DNA of 64,000 nt from Rhabdophis nuchalis. Taxonomy: Eukaryota; Chordata; Lepidosauria; Squamata; Natricidae. The notes below the pieces were generated by a model. That model worked only from the letters and a program-made list of their open reading frames with translations, was not told where the DNA came from and did no database searches. Position 1 is the stretch's first letter; the number at the start of each line of letters is the position of its first letter. The position numbers and the translations under genes are program-made. Positions 23,901 to 35,861 of this stretch are shown here, in pieces. The stretch is taken from positions 46,251,110 through 46,315,109 of the forward strand of contig CM077647.1 of NCBI GenBank assembly GCA_039707465.1. Direction: 5' to 3'.

Positions 23901-24845
23901 TCTTCCTTTTTTAAAAAAATACTCTTCTTAAGTAATTTTCTGAATAATGTGTTTGACAGAAAGTTCTCTATAAACATATGCTAGAATCAAATAGATAGCT
24001 GATCATAAATTTTAGTTTTCTGACATAGCAATTACATAACAATGCATGAATGCAGCATTGTTAATTACTATGTGCTTTAGAAACATGAGTTGGCTAGTTG
24101 CCTCATTTATTCATATTTTGATGTTGGCAATATTGTTGTGTTATATAGCAGTGGAGTAGTTAGGAATAAAAACAACAAATAACATTTTTGGGGTTCATTA
24201 TGCAGTTATTATAATGCTGATATTAGATAGTCTAGACAGTGATTGCATACTAATTCCCTGGAAACTTCCAAATATGCAATCTTGAATATCATATATATCA
24301 TACTGCCTCCCTTTTGGTATACTTTTCTTGGTTTAAGAAAACATGTTTGCCAAGCCAAGAAGAAACTAAACTTGTCCCAAAAATCAGTATTCCTACTGAA
24401 AGATTCTTATTGGCATAGATATGTTTGGATTTGGTTTGCCTGAGTTGGCAGCTCTTTCATCTTTTGCTATAAAGAGTCTTGTTCAAAGATTTGATGCTCT
24501 CATGCAGATAAAACTATTTAAGTCTTTCTTGGGTGCAATAACTTTCCAAATGAATTGACTCTATTTCGTTCAGACATCTGAAAGAAATACAGAATCACAG
24601 ATTGTTCCACTTAATGTGAATAAGGTGCAGCATATCACTTTTATGGCAATGTTGAGTGATGATATTTCAGGTACCTCCCATTGCGATACTAAGGACAATC
24701 TATAATCATAAACCCATAATTTGTCTATATTTATATTATTTTTATATTCTGTTAATTGTTAAGAATCCCAGGGCTGTCATAATGTATAACAACCATAATT
24801 ATAAAATCCAGGAAAACCACTCAATAATTAGTAATTTATTTTAAT
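20921..24845. other. Non-coding flank upstream of FERD3L
   Basis: Largely free of recognisable transposons from about 20.9 to 23.3 kb, unlike the rest of the window, which fits a developmental regulatory domain. Nothing coding is seen. Confidence 0.5.
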
Positions 24846-24956
24846 ACTAGCTATACCCGGCCACGCGTTGCTGTGGCCCAGTCTGGTTAAATGGCCAACC
24901 AGTCTGTGTGTAGATCAACACCTGCACACATACACACAATCACCATATAACCCCCA

Positions 24957-25500
24957 ACCTACCTACCTACTGTATTTCTCCCTCTCTATCTATCCCTCTA
25001 CCTACCTACCTACTGAATTTCTTCCTTTCTTCCTCTATCTACCTACCTACCTACTGTATTTCCCCCTCTATCCCTCTACCTACCTACCTACCTACTGTAT
25101 TTCTCCCTCTCTCTCTATTCCTCTACCTACCTACCTACCTACTGTATTTCTCCCTATCTATCTATACACCTACCTACCTACCTATGGTATTTCTCCCTCT
25201 CTGTCTACCCCTCTACTTACCTACCTACTGCATTTCTTCCTTTCTCCCTCTACCTACCTACCTACCTACCTACCTACCTACCTACCTACCTACTGTATTT
25301 CTCCCTCTCTATCTATCCCCCTATCTACCTACCTGCCTACCTACTGTATTTCTCCCTATCTATCCACCTACCTACCTACTGTATTTCTCCCTATCTATCC
25401 ACCTACCTACCTACCTACCTACCTACCTACCTACCTACCTACCTACCTACCCACCTTATTTCTCCCTCTCTATCTATCCCTCTATCTACCTACCTACTGT
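24957..25500 (+). repeat. CTAC-based minisatellite
   Basis: Compound units of about 40-60 bp, each a (CTAC)n run followed by 'tgtatttctccctctctatct'. About nine units. The YLPTYLPT reading frames across it are simple-repeat artefacts. A single further unit lies at 26178-26222, next to a CR1 3' end. Confidence 0.93.
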
Positions 25501-26180
25501 AATACAATAATACAATAGCAGAGTTGGAAGGGACCTTGGAGGTTATCTAGTCCAACTGCCTGCCTAGGCAGGAAGCCCTATACCCATGATGGTGAACCTA
25601 TGGCACGGGTGCCACAGGTGGCACACGGAACCATTTCTTAGGGCATGCGAAGCATTGCCCTGTCAGCTTCAGTGTGCATGTGTGCCCTGGCCAGCTGATT
25701 TAGGCCTTCTTTTGAGGCCATTTTTTGCCCTCTGGAGGTGGGGGGAGGGTGAAAACAGCCTTCCTATAAAGCCTCTGGAGCCTGGTGAGGATGTTAAAAG
25801 CATGCCAAATGCAGGGGTCATGCACATAGCATTATGGATGTGGCACACCTGTGCACATCGCCCCTGCGCTCTCCCTGCTTTTGGCACTCCCTAAACCATT
25901 TCAGACAAATGGCTATCCAACATCTTCTTAAAGACTTGCAGTGTTGGGGCATTCACAACTTCTGGAGGCAACTTCTGTTCCACTGGTTAATTGTTCTAAC
26001 TGCCAGGAAATTCCTCCTCAGTTCTAAGTTGCTTCTCTCCTTGATTAGTTTCCACCCATTGCTTCTTGTTCTGCCCTCAGTTGCTTTGGAGAATAGCTTG
26101 ACTCCCTCTTCTTTGTGGCAGCCCCTGAGATATTGGAAGGCTGCTATCATGTCTCCCCTAGTCCTTCTTTTATTAAACTG
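25501..26180 (-). mobile_element. CR1 LINE 3' end, copy A
   Basis: The plus strand reads 'gttggaagggaccttggagg' and 'ctagtccaac', the classic CR1 3'-UTR signature, so the element's coding sense is minus or the region is a reversed UTR; orientation follows the terminal 'tattattgtatt' tail on the minus strand. Interrupted by a hAT MITE at 25585-25889. Confidence 0.8.
25585..25889. mobile_element. hAT MITE inserted in CR1 copy A
   Basis: Flanked by CCTATACC (25577-25584) and CCTAAACC (25890-25897), 7 of 8 identical. Copy B shows the uninterrupted site. The start 'catgatggtgaacctatggc' resembles a common squamate hAT terminus. Confidence 0.8.
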
Positions 26181-26220
26181 TATTTCTCCCTCTCTCTCTA
26201 TTCCCCTCTCTACCTACCTA

Positions 26221-26592
26221 CTGTAATACAATATTACAATAGCAGAGTTGTAAGGGACCTTGGAGGTCATCTAGTCCAACCCACTGCCTAGGCAGGAAAC
26301 CCTATACCGTTTCAGACAAATGGCTATCCAACATCTTCTTAAAGACTTCCAGTGCTGGGGCATTCACAACTTCTGGAGGCAGGCTGTTCCACTGGTTAAT
26401 TGTTCTAACTGTTAGGAAATTTCTCCTCAGTTCTAAGTTGCTTCTCTCCTTGATTAGTTTCCACCCATTGCTTCTTGTTCTGCCCTCTGGTGCTTTGGAG
26501 AATAGTTTGACTCCCTCTTCTTTGGGGCAACCCCTGAGATATTGGAAGACTGCTATCATGTCTCCCCTAGTCCCTCTTTTATTAAACTGTAT
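26221..26592 (-). mobile_element. CR1 LINE 3' end, copy B
   Basis: Nearly identical to copy A, including 'ctggttaattgttctaactg' and 'ttgattagtttccaccca', but lacks the MITE. Both copies end in 'tattaaactgtattt', so one arose by tandem duplication of the other with its tail. Confidence 0.8.
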
Positions 26593-27042
26593 TTGCTGTC
26601 AGATGGGTGGTTCTTTGTTACAGTTTGGTTCAGTTCATATTAAACAGCTTAAAGCAGCTGCCTGCCTCCGTGTTTTTACCTCAGAGAACAGTCTTGAGCA
26701 GTATTTCTCCCCCCCCCTCTCTCTATGGGCCATCTGGGAGTTTGCTATCCCAGTGCCTTTTTGGCCCTAAGAGGCTGCCATATGAGGCCTCTTCCAACAC
26801 TGACAGTTGAAAAGCAGTCTGATGGGCGTGGCTACAGGGAATTCTCACATTTTCAGTGAGTACATTTTACATGTGTGTACTTTGCACATGATACACGTGT
26901 GCTAGGCACAAAATGAGTAGCTATTCTATTATCGGAAGTCCTTGGCTACATTGTGTCAAAATTTGAGGCAGATCGGTTCTGTAGTTTTTGAGATTAGTGG
27001 ATTCGTACAAACTATTTTACATTTTTATTTATATAGATACAC

Positions 27043-28753
27043 TGCTCTTAACTATTTCATTCTAATGTATATCTCAAATTACTGATGAAATATTGTCTAG
27101 AAAAAAAGATTTTTCTATGATGTAGAAAAGCAGTGAATATTGGAGGAACACATTTATGGAAACAGTGTCTACATCTAAGAAACCTCACAGAATATTCTCA
27201 ATTTATTGTTCAGCTTGGATCTAATTAATAAGGCCCTGCCCACTGTTTCAAACCACAAAAGGAATACCGTAGTTTCTCTTTATTTCTAAGAAGTTCACAC
27301 TCTGGGCAAAAATTCCATTATAAGATTCAACAATCTCAATGTAACTGTTAATAAAAATTCTGGAATATATCTGAAATACTATATATAGTTGACTTTGAAT
27401 AAGCTCCTTTGGACACATTTAATATTAATAAAACATTTTAAACTAGTTCAGATATGATATTAAGTTCTTGTTAGAAATTTAAATACACAACAAAGCATTA
27501 TGATCATATTGATAATACAAACCACAGACTTTTTTAATGCAGTGGAAAGAGGCATCTAATTTTTACTTAATTATTTTTCAAATTCTGTAGGCTTTTCTTT
27601 GCCAATTTAAAACAAATAATAATACATTTTGAAAAAAATTATTCACTCACTGGACTAAAACATGACATTTTAGTAATTGTTGTCTAGGTCCAAATATATC
27701 CCAAAGCCTAATTTCCTCTCAGCTAATTATTTAGTGATTCATAAATGTTGCAGCAGCCTCTTTTGTTAGGATATGTATTTTTTTTTAACAGTAGTGAGCA
27801 GGTGCAGGTACATCTATGGCCATGCCTCTCCATGGGCTCAGCCTTGTGCATTGGCACAAGGATTTCATTTCACAGCTTCAGAGAACCTGAAGATATGACC
27901 TTATCATTGCCATTTGTCACACATTTTTTATGCTCTTTTATCCTACTGTAGTCATGTCTCCCACCCTCTTGTACTGGAGCGATAGCCAAGAACAAAGCTC
28001 AATGTCAATCTTCAATAAGCAGAGGTGAAATCCCATAGGGAAAATCACATATGCATTAAAGACATTGACAGCCTAAGCACTCTCAGCTGTGCAAGAATTA
28101 TGGTGCTTGAGAAAGCTGACTGGGCATTATTGGCAATACATCTATTTGTTCATCTTAGCTTTATATTTAGATTGCAGATCTTTTTGTTTGAAATCCAAAT
28201 GGACATGCATGTGACATTTGACATGTATACATATTTCTAAGGTGTTTATACATTAAATTATGGAACGCCCAACAGCAGATTTTCCCCTAATTCTTTTGCA
28301 TAGATAGTTGAGTATGCATTTCAGTTTGCTTGTTATAGAAGATATAATTTGAAAATTAAACAAAGAAATGAGGAAAAGCTACAGTCCTATAAATAAACAA
28401 GGAAACAAACAAAAAGACTATAATTCTGTAAATATTTGTAGTGTAGTGTGTTTCTCTGAATTTAATGGACTTTATTATTAAATTTAGAAGGCTCCAATGT
28501 TGTTATTCTATACATCTCTAATCCAAGTTAATTTCTGGTGTGTACCATGAGGATTATTCTTTAATAACTGGGATTGCTTTTACCTACTTTCATTTGAGGA
28601 CCAAGTGATGTTAAAACCAAACCCTGTTATTTGCTCTGTTGACAAATAACAGGTTGCTGCATAAAAAGCAGTTACTCATAGACAGTTCTAGTGAAATGAT
28701 ATCCTTCTGACAATAAAGAGTCAGAAGTGACCAAATGAAGATGAAGTTATTGT
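27043..28753. other. AT-rich non-coding DNA
   Basis: Nothing identifiable. Confidence 0.6.
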
Positions 28754-29011
28754 TACTGTGTTTCCCAGAAAATAAGACAGGGTCTTATTTTCTTTTGACC
28801 CCCAAAATAAGCACTTGACCTTATTTTCAGGGAGGTCTTATTATTTTGGGGGTGCAGGAGGTGGCAAGCGTGGTCCCCTCATGGCTGCTTCTGTGTTGTA
28901 ATGTTTTCGGGGAGAGCTTATTTTCGGGGGAGGGATTATTTTAGTACATGCGCTTAAAAGCCCGATTGGGCTTATTATCCAGGGAGGGCTTATTTTTGGG
29001 GAAACAGGGTA
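28754..29011. mobile_element. TA-flanked MITE
   Basis: About 23-bp inverted ends, 'tactgtgtttcccagaaaat' and, reversed, 'taccctgtttccccaaaaat'. Repeated 'cttattttcggg' type words inside. The superfamily is uncertain, probably Tc1/mariner-like. Confidence 0.75.
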
Positions 29012-30845
29012 CATGTATAGGCCTCTTGCAAGCCAGATTTTGCAATGTGTAGTAAATGTTTTGTGTGGTATAATGTTAAGTCTCATAGGAAAGTAAGATA
29101 CTTCATTCTGAGCCAAACCATTGGTCAATCCAGCCAAGCAAAGTCAACATAAGCAGCAATGACTCCTTACATTTTGAAGAAGTCATTTTCTGGATCTGGA
29201 AGATTTAAGAGTAATAATTTGCAAAGAGAATTCACCATTTATCCACTGAACTGTGGTTACCCAAAACTAAAAGTAGCTTTGGAAAATTTTCAAAATTTTT
29301 ATGAGGCAGCATAGAATTTGTTTTTCAGTGCATAGGTGCAAAGTGTGTGCAATACACTTTAGTGAAAAATAAATAGTATGTGAAAAAGATCCCTAATCCA
29401 AGCTCTTTCTGTGTCTATAATTCTATTGAAAAATGGAATGATTGATGTAAAAACAATAATTTAAGTAGGATACAATTTCAAATTAGAGTATTAGGCTCAT
29501 AGTTGAAGGCAGATGGGTGTATAGAAAATTATTCTTCATCAAAAGTTTTGCACCAGTTTAATAAATGCTTTGCCATTGTGCCCTTAAATACATAATCTGA
29601 TTTTTCATTTCATTCAGCTTCAATTTGGGATGATGTAAAGCTATAATCTGCAATAATTTAAGCAAATTTTATTTACTCAAATATCAGAATGTAAAGATAA
29701 ATTAGTTGCTCTAGGACTTGAGGTAATGGTTTTGTTTGTTTTTAGCTTAATATAATACAGAATAGTCATACTATAAAAAGGACATTGTTTCAAAATGAAT
29801 GATAATGATATAATGGCGATGTGGTATTTTGTCTCTAGATCATGCTATCATTTCTAATCTATCAATACAAAAAAATTCTATCTAGCCATTCATCCAGATG
29901 GTTGACGTTATATATGATTGCATGAAAGCTCTGATATAAAATGCCTATGGCTTACTGGATTACTCTGTGGCCACATGTTTTAAATTATTATTTTTTCTTT
30001 TTTCTTTTTCTTTTTAAAGAACCATTGCAATCTTGCAACAAAGGAACAAGACTTTATTGTATAACAAGGTTGCAGATGTGGAAAGGTGCTCACAACAAAG
30101 TCAAAATATTTTTTTTCTTTCTGCATCTGGAATGCCAAAAAACCTCTGAAGTCACCAGAAACTAATGCTAGACAGTCTTTAGTTTGTGATTAATTTAATA
30201 TTCAAGAGGAAAAAAGGGTCTTTTTCAAAATTCTATGCCATTCATCATCATATTGTCATTTATATAATACCCAAATGATTTACAAGTTAAGTTTTTTTTT
30301 TAATTTCTAAAACAATGTTAAGACATCAAAGAGTTTCTGATGCAAACATCAAAGAAGCAGTCCAAATCAGAGATTTCTGGCTAAGACAGTTTAGTTCATT
30401 TAATATCCTCTGGTTTTCTCAGGCTTAAGTTACAGCATATAAAATTCATGGAATCTGGTTAAGGAAGCAGTGCTTTTATATTTATTGTTTTTAGCAGTAC
30501 AGTTCTTTTATGAGGAAAAATATTTTATGGTGGAAGTAATGATTTTTTTAAAAAAATCAGATTGAAAATTGGGTTCTTTTAGAGATGTAATTACAGAGTT
30601 ATCATAGAATGTATTCAGTGATGTGATAAGTAGAGATGGAGAAAAATGTTTGGTTTTACTTTTTTAAAGATGAAGTTACAAAAAGATTGTATTTTTCTGG
30701 ACTTAAATTTTTCTTGTTTTGTAACTTTGAGTTTTGAAATTCCTTGTCCTTTTCCACACGTGAACAAAAAGAAAAGGTCTGCACATACAATGAGCATCAT
30801 TTTTTGGAAGCATACAAATGTTCATATAAATATCAAGATAAATAT

Positions 30846-30890
<45 letters not shown>

Positions 30891-31242
30891 TTCCCAAAGG
30901 TCTCCCACTCCCTTCTCTTGGCTGGTTTTTAGCTAATGTATCAATAGACTATACACCTTAAAAACAAGAAAATAGAAATGTGAATGTAAGTATATTTGAG
31001 TAGATTTAACCATCCTAGTGTTTACAGAGGAATATTTAAAAAAATGTTTGTAAGGGAATATTCAGCAGGAAATATTAAAATCAAAACCAACATTTTAAAA
31101 GTATGAATATTGAGATTGAAATCCATATAATCAATAAACTATTTTCAATTTGTATACTCCAGATTATCAGGTTTATTAAAGAAATTGATAGATTATTGTA
31201 TTGTTTGGAAGTGGGAAAGACAATATGATGCTCTCCAGACAG
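29012..31242. other. AT-rich non-coding DNA
   Basis: Only the (AC)n run at 30848-30887 stands out. Confidence 0.6.
30848..30887 (+). repeat. (AC)n microsatellite
   Basis: 20 uninterrupted units. Confidence 0.97.
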
Positions 31243-31244
31243 TA

Positions 31245-31734
31245 CAGTGGTACCTCGGTTCACGAACTTAATTCGTGAACTGACTCTGGTCGCGAACCGA
31301 ATTGGTCGCGAACCGAGGCACAGTTTCCCATAGGGTTTAATGTAAATCCGGTTAATCCGTTCTGATCTTTTTTTTTTTTGTTTTAATTCTTGAACTGACT
31401 CTGGTCGCGAACCAAATTGGTCGTGACCCAAGGCACAGTTTCCCATAGGGTTTAATGTAAATCTGGTTAATCCGTTCTGATCTTTCTTTTGGTTTTAATT
31501 CTTGAATTGACTCTGGTCGTGAACCAAATTGGTTGTGACCCGAGGCGGAGTTCATGAACCGAGGCGGAGTTCGTGAACAGAAGCGGAGTTCGTGAACCGG
31601 ACCATATTTTTATGAACTTTTCTGTTCGTGAACCGAAGCAGAGTTTGTGAACCGGAGCATATTTTTTATGAACTTTTCTGTTCGTGAACCGAGTTGTTCG
31701 TGAACAGAGGCGTTTGTGAACCGAGGTACCACTG
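31245..31734. mobile_element. Tc1/mariner-type MITE expanded by internal tandem repeats
   Basis: Termini CAGTGGTACCTCGGTTCACG and its reverse 'gtgaaccgaggtaccactg', each bordered by TA (31243-31244 and 31735-31736). Inside, a ~115-bp unit ('gactctggtcg...ccgttctgatc') occurs about 2.3 times, followed by a ladder of short 'gttcgtgaaccgaggcgga' units. Confidence 0.87.
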
Positions 31735-31736
31735 TA

Positions 31737-33830
31737 TTCTATAAGCCCCAGCCACAATTATTGACAAAATATTGGGAGGCAGGAAACTGGATAACCTGGT
31801 TTTTGTTTACTAGAGAATTCAGGAGTCAAAGGACTTTGAATTGATTTAATATGCTAGTTGAAGTTGTCAGATGCCTAAGAAGAGTGAAAAATATCAAAAA
31901 AGATACAAGTTTTCAAACCTGTAAACCTCACCATGAATCCGATGTTATCATTGGAAGAAAATGTCCTGTTGAGAGTTGGAAGAATGTCAGGGAAATCATT
32001 TTGATGCTAAATTCTCATACAAGGCTAGTGAAAAGTGTTATAACTATTTGATCTACCCAAGTTGGGAGAATATTACATATGGTCCCAAAAGATGTTTTAT
32101 ATTAATTAAAAATTACTTGTTGAGGAATTTTATCTCCTGATTTAAATGACTGTGCTATTCTTATGGAATATATTAATATAATCCCTAGGTTGCTTTCATG
32201 GTAATATTACATTATAGTTTCAATACTGGTGGTCTGTGTCCTTTATGATCATAAATTCTGCTAATTTCCATGGACAGGAAGGGCAAATGCAAGAAGGACA
32301 AATTCATTCCTTGATAGTTCCAATGCTATATTCTAGGATAAATACTAGAAGATTTTATGCTTCCTACTATAAACTTCCATTACAACAGAAGGCAGCTAAC
32401 CAATCAACCCTGGAATTTATGGTTATTCAAAGAGAACAACTTGTTTAATCATTTGTATTACATATTTTGAATTTAATTTTAGATTACAATTTAAATATGA
32501 CTTACTGTAATTTAATAAAAAGGACTATATTTTTGAGAGGTTTTTTTTTCTACAAGCTGGTATTTTATGCATATATCGGACTATAAATTCTAAAATTCCC
32601 ATACAGCTTAGCCAATGCTGTAGAACTTTGGGACTTGCAACATATATCAAATAACAAACCTATTCTTCCCCTTCTGCTTTCATTACAACAATAGAAAGAC
32701 GATTGTCCCCGTACTAATGCATCTACTGGATGATAACTACATTGCAATATGAGCATGGTTTGTTTTCGTCTTCTCAAAGTCATGGCAAATCCACTCTATT
32801 CACTCTAAATAACACTCACTTAAGGACTGTCTTTCAGATCATGTAATTTGAGTAAAGAGTTTATTATATCACTGACACAACTGATGCCATAAGGAAGCTC
32901 TACCTCTGATTTCTGCTTCTATTATCTAGTTGTCTCAAAGTCTCTGTCGGGATTGCTGTGGCCTCATTATTTGTTATACATTAGTTTGGACATGAGTTTA
33001 AGGATTCCCCTGACAATTGCCTGTTGCACTACCATTAGTCTGCCAGACTTTTCATCTGGTAAATGTGTTTATGTGAGCTCAGTCTGATCCTATAAATCTC
33101 AGGCTTCATACCACAAGAAACTAGCAAGTATTTAAAACTAGCTTGTTTTCTACGACAATTATGTCATTATTCAGAAAGAGATAAACATAGTTTTGGAGAC
33201 ATTGACAGAAAAAATATTGATAAAAGTATGGAGAAAGACCACAATACAACAGTGTTGCAAGTACTGAAGACTTAAAATAAAATCTTTAGTCAAGGAAGCA
33301 ATTTTAAATTACACAGCACAAAGAATAGATTTATAGCAATTTCAAGCAATTGGAAGATGAAGATGGTATTTTTCACATTTTTGATTAATACAAAGTAGTG
33401 CAAAATTTTATTATTCAAATATTTTTTATTAAATAAAAAATCTGAAAGACAATATAAATCTCTTTAAAAGTTGCTGGAAATTTAACTGAACTTTAATTCA
33501 TCCTTTCTTGAATATCTCTTCATGCAGTTGTATATGCAGAATAATAATAATATATTGTATAAAGTTAAAGAATGATGAATGTAGGAAAGATAGTAGGGGA
33601 ATAGAAATAAAGTTGTCTGAAGAAAGAAAAAGAATTGAAACTTTTATAGAGATCCTTTGTCATACAACTCTGAACAGATTATTGAGTTTAGAGAAAAGAA
33701 AATTGAGATGGGATCAAATAGATTTGTTTACTCTCACCCCTTTCCCCAACGTTATACAGAAAAAAAGCAATACTTATTGTCTTTATCCTAATATAAGAAC
33801 AGTTCTGATAAAAGAGAATATTTGCAGTGC
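31737..33830. other. AT-rich non-coding DNA
   Basis: Nothing identifiable; frames of up to 109 codons lack any recognisable domain. Confidence 0.55.
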
Positions 33831-34092
33831 AGTATAGAACTGTTAGTTTGTTGGTGCTCTCTGATTATGGTTGTTTTTCAGCAGACGTTTTACTTATCCA
33901 ATTAGGTAACATCATCAGTGCTAGAAGGGAATGGAGTCTCCTCTCTGTTTATATAGTAGTGGCTTTTCCTGCCGTACTGGTAGGGAGATTCTCCATGGGT
34001 CAAATAGGCTGTTTGTTTATTGTTTAACTTGTCTGAATTCCTTGATCGAAGTATTGTTTCCTGCTTGATCTTGATCTAGTATTGGTCTAGTT
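33831..34092 (-). mobile_element. Penelope-like element relic, downstream part
   Basis: On the minus strand it reads through 'ctgatgatgttacctaattg' and on to 'aaaacaacca...agagagcacc', a pattern I associate with the end of Penelope-like polymerases and their 3' region. It is interrupted by the hAT element at 34093 and the matching part resumes beyond 38412. Heavily decayed. Confidence 0.45.
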
Positions 34093-34241
34093 CAGGCATG
34101 TCCAAAGTCTGGCCCGGGGGCCATTTGCGGCCCGGGGGTCAGTTTAATACGGCCCTCCAACAGCCCTCCCTGCTCTGTGTAAATGTGGCCCTCCCTTCCT
34201 CCCTCTGTCTCTGGGGCTGTGTGGCTGGGAGGGAGGTGGAC

Positions 34242-34845
34242 GGAGGTTACGGACGCCTCCTCCTGCAGCAGGCGAGGGAGCAGGCGGGGTGAGCACCCAA
34301 GGCTATCGTCATCTTAAGCACCACCGAGGCTGTCGCCCGGCAGGGGCGTCAGGCAGGGAAGCCGGTCGCGCCTCCATCACTGCACGTTCTGGGGCTGCAA
34401 AGCTGGGAGGGAGGTGAACGCGCGGCCCCAGAACGTCCGCTTGGTGCCTGCCGGAGGGAGCCGCGATGGAGACGTGACCGGCTTCCCTGCCTGCGTCAGG
34501 CAGGGAAGCCAGTCGCGTCTCCATCGTGTCTCCCTCCAGCGGGCACCACGGCTTACATTCTGGGGCCGCGCGTTCACCTCCCTCCCAGCCACGCAGCCCC
34601 AGAATGTGCAGCTCCCGCTGCACAAGGTCGCCCGGCAGGGGCGTCAGGCAGGGAAGACGGACGCGCAGCCTCAGAACGTAAGCCGTGGTGCCTGCCGGAG
34701 GGAGCCGCGATGGAGCCGCGACCGGCTTCCCTGCCTGACGCCCCTGCCGGGCGACAGCCTCGGTGGTGCTTAAGATGACGGTAGCCTTGGGTGCTCACCC
34801 CGCCTGCTCCCTCGCCCGCTGCGGGAGGAGGCGTCCGTAACCTCC
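34242..34845. repeat. Nested GC-rich palindromes in the hAT element
   Basis: Outer arms of 137 bp, 34242-34378 and 34709-34845, are near-perfect reverse complements (symmetry point about 34543.5). An inner, less perfect inverted repeat of about 112 bp per arm (34381-34493 and 34497-34610) is centred at about 34495. The two centres differ, so this is not one simple hairpin. ORFs across it are composition artefacts. Confidence 0.88.
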
Positions 34846-34861
34846 GGCATACCGGCCCTTC

Positions 34862-35231
34862 TGCTGTTTCCCAGGGTGGGGGAGGGGAGGAGAAGGGAGA
34901 GAGGGAGTGACTGACAGACACAGAGAGAGACAGAAGAGGAGGGAGGGAAAGACAGAGAGACGGACAGAGACAGAGAGAAAGAGAGGGAGGGAGAGAGACG
35001 GAGAGAGACACAGATAGAGAATGACACCGGGAGGGATTGAATCGGAGACAGACGGGGAAAGAGGGAGAGACAGACATACAGAGAGAGGGAGGGAGGGAGA
35101 GAATCAGAGAGAGTGACACACACAGAGACAGGGAGAGACAGAGAGAGGGAGGGAGAGACAGATAGATAGAGACTGATTAAGTGAGTGAGAGACAGACAGA
35201 CAGACACACACACACACAGAGTGAGAGTGAC

Positions 35232-35266
<35 letters not shown>

Positions 35267-35610
35267 AAGAAAGAGAAAGAGAAAGAAAGAGAAAGAAAGA
35301 GAAAGAAAGAGAGAGAAAGAGAGACAGAAAGAGACAGAAAGAGAGACAGGAAGAAAGAGAGAGAGAGAGAGAGAGGAAGAAAGAGAGAGAAAGAGAGAGA
35401 GAGAGTGAGAGAGAAAGGGAGACAGAAAGAAAGAGAAAAAGAGAGAGAGAAAGAAAGAGAGAGAGAAATGGAGAGAGAGAGAGGAAGAAAGAGAGAGAGA
35501 GAGAAAGAAAGAAAGAGAGACAGAAAGAAAGAGAAAAAGAGAGAGAAAGAAAGAGAAAGCGAGAGAAATGGAGAGAGAGAGAGGAAGAAAGAGAGAAAGA
35601 GGTAGGTAAG
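34862..35610. repeat. Long polypurine (GA/GAAA/GACA) tract
   Basis: About 750 bp that is almost purely purine on the plus strand apart from scattered C and T, dominated by GAGA, GAAA and GACA words. Long pseudo-ORFs of Lys/Arg/Glu on plus and Ser/Leu/Phe on minus are by-products. It belongs to the hAT element and has a shorter relative at 48095-48520. Confidence 0.92.
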
Positions 35611-35861
35611 TTTTTTAAAATTTATTTTCAATACATTGTGAAAACTCAACTGTCAGTTGATCTTAATGTTATTTATTTATTTATTTATTTAAATTTATAT
35701 CCCGCCCTTCTCCACGAAGGACCCAGGGCGGCGCACAGGAAAATTTAAAAACATACAAAATACAATAAATATAATTTAAAAAACTATTAAATAACCTATC
35801 CTGCGCTAAAACCAAATTTTAAAAACCCAATTTAAAACTACCTAAAAGTCCCCATGGGAGG

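Larger units (their letters stand above)
24846..27042. mobile_element. Unclassified composite element containing minisatellite and CR1 pieces
   Basis: Begins 'actagctatacccggccacg' and ends 'gtttttgagattagtggatt...atatagata'. I recognise these phrases as recurrent outer ends of a dispersed repeat in squamates, similar in style to some RTE-type repeats of insects, but cannot name the family. Between the ends lie the CTAC minisatellite and two CR1 3' ends. Confidence 0.45.

Noticed and set aside
24868..25518. A 216-codon YLPTYLPT-type frame
   Set aside because: Produced by the CTAC minisatellite; no gene evidence.
31081..31757. Frames with repeated SRPESVQELK-type words
   Set aside because: Translations of tandem repeats inside a MITE.
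34098..34860. Several 60-120 codon frames in GC-rich DNA
   Set aside because: They lie in palindromic, non-coding hAT sequence; scarce stops reflect GC content.
35104..35748. Long Lys/Arg/Glu and Ser/Phe/Leu frames
   Set aside because: Composition artefacts of the polypurine tract.
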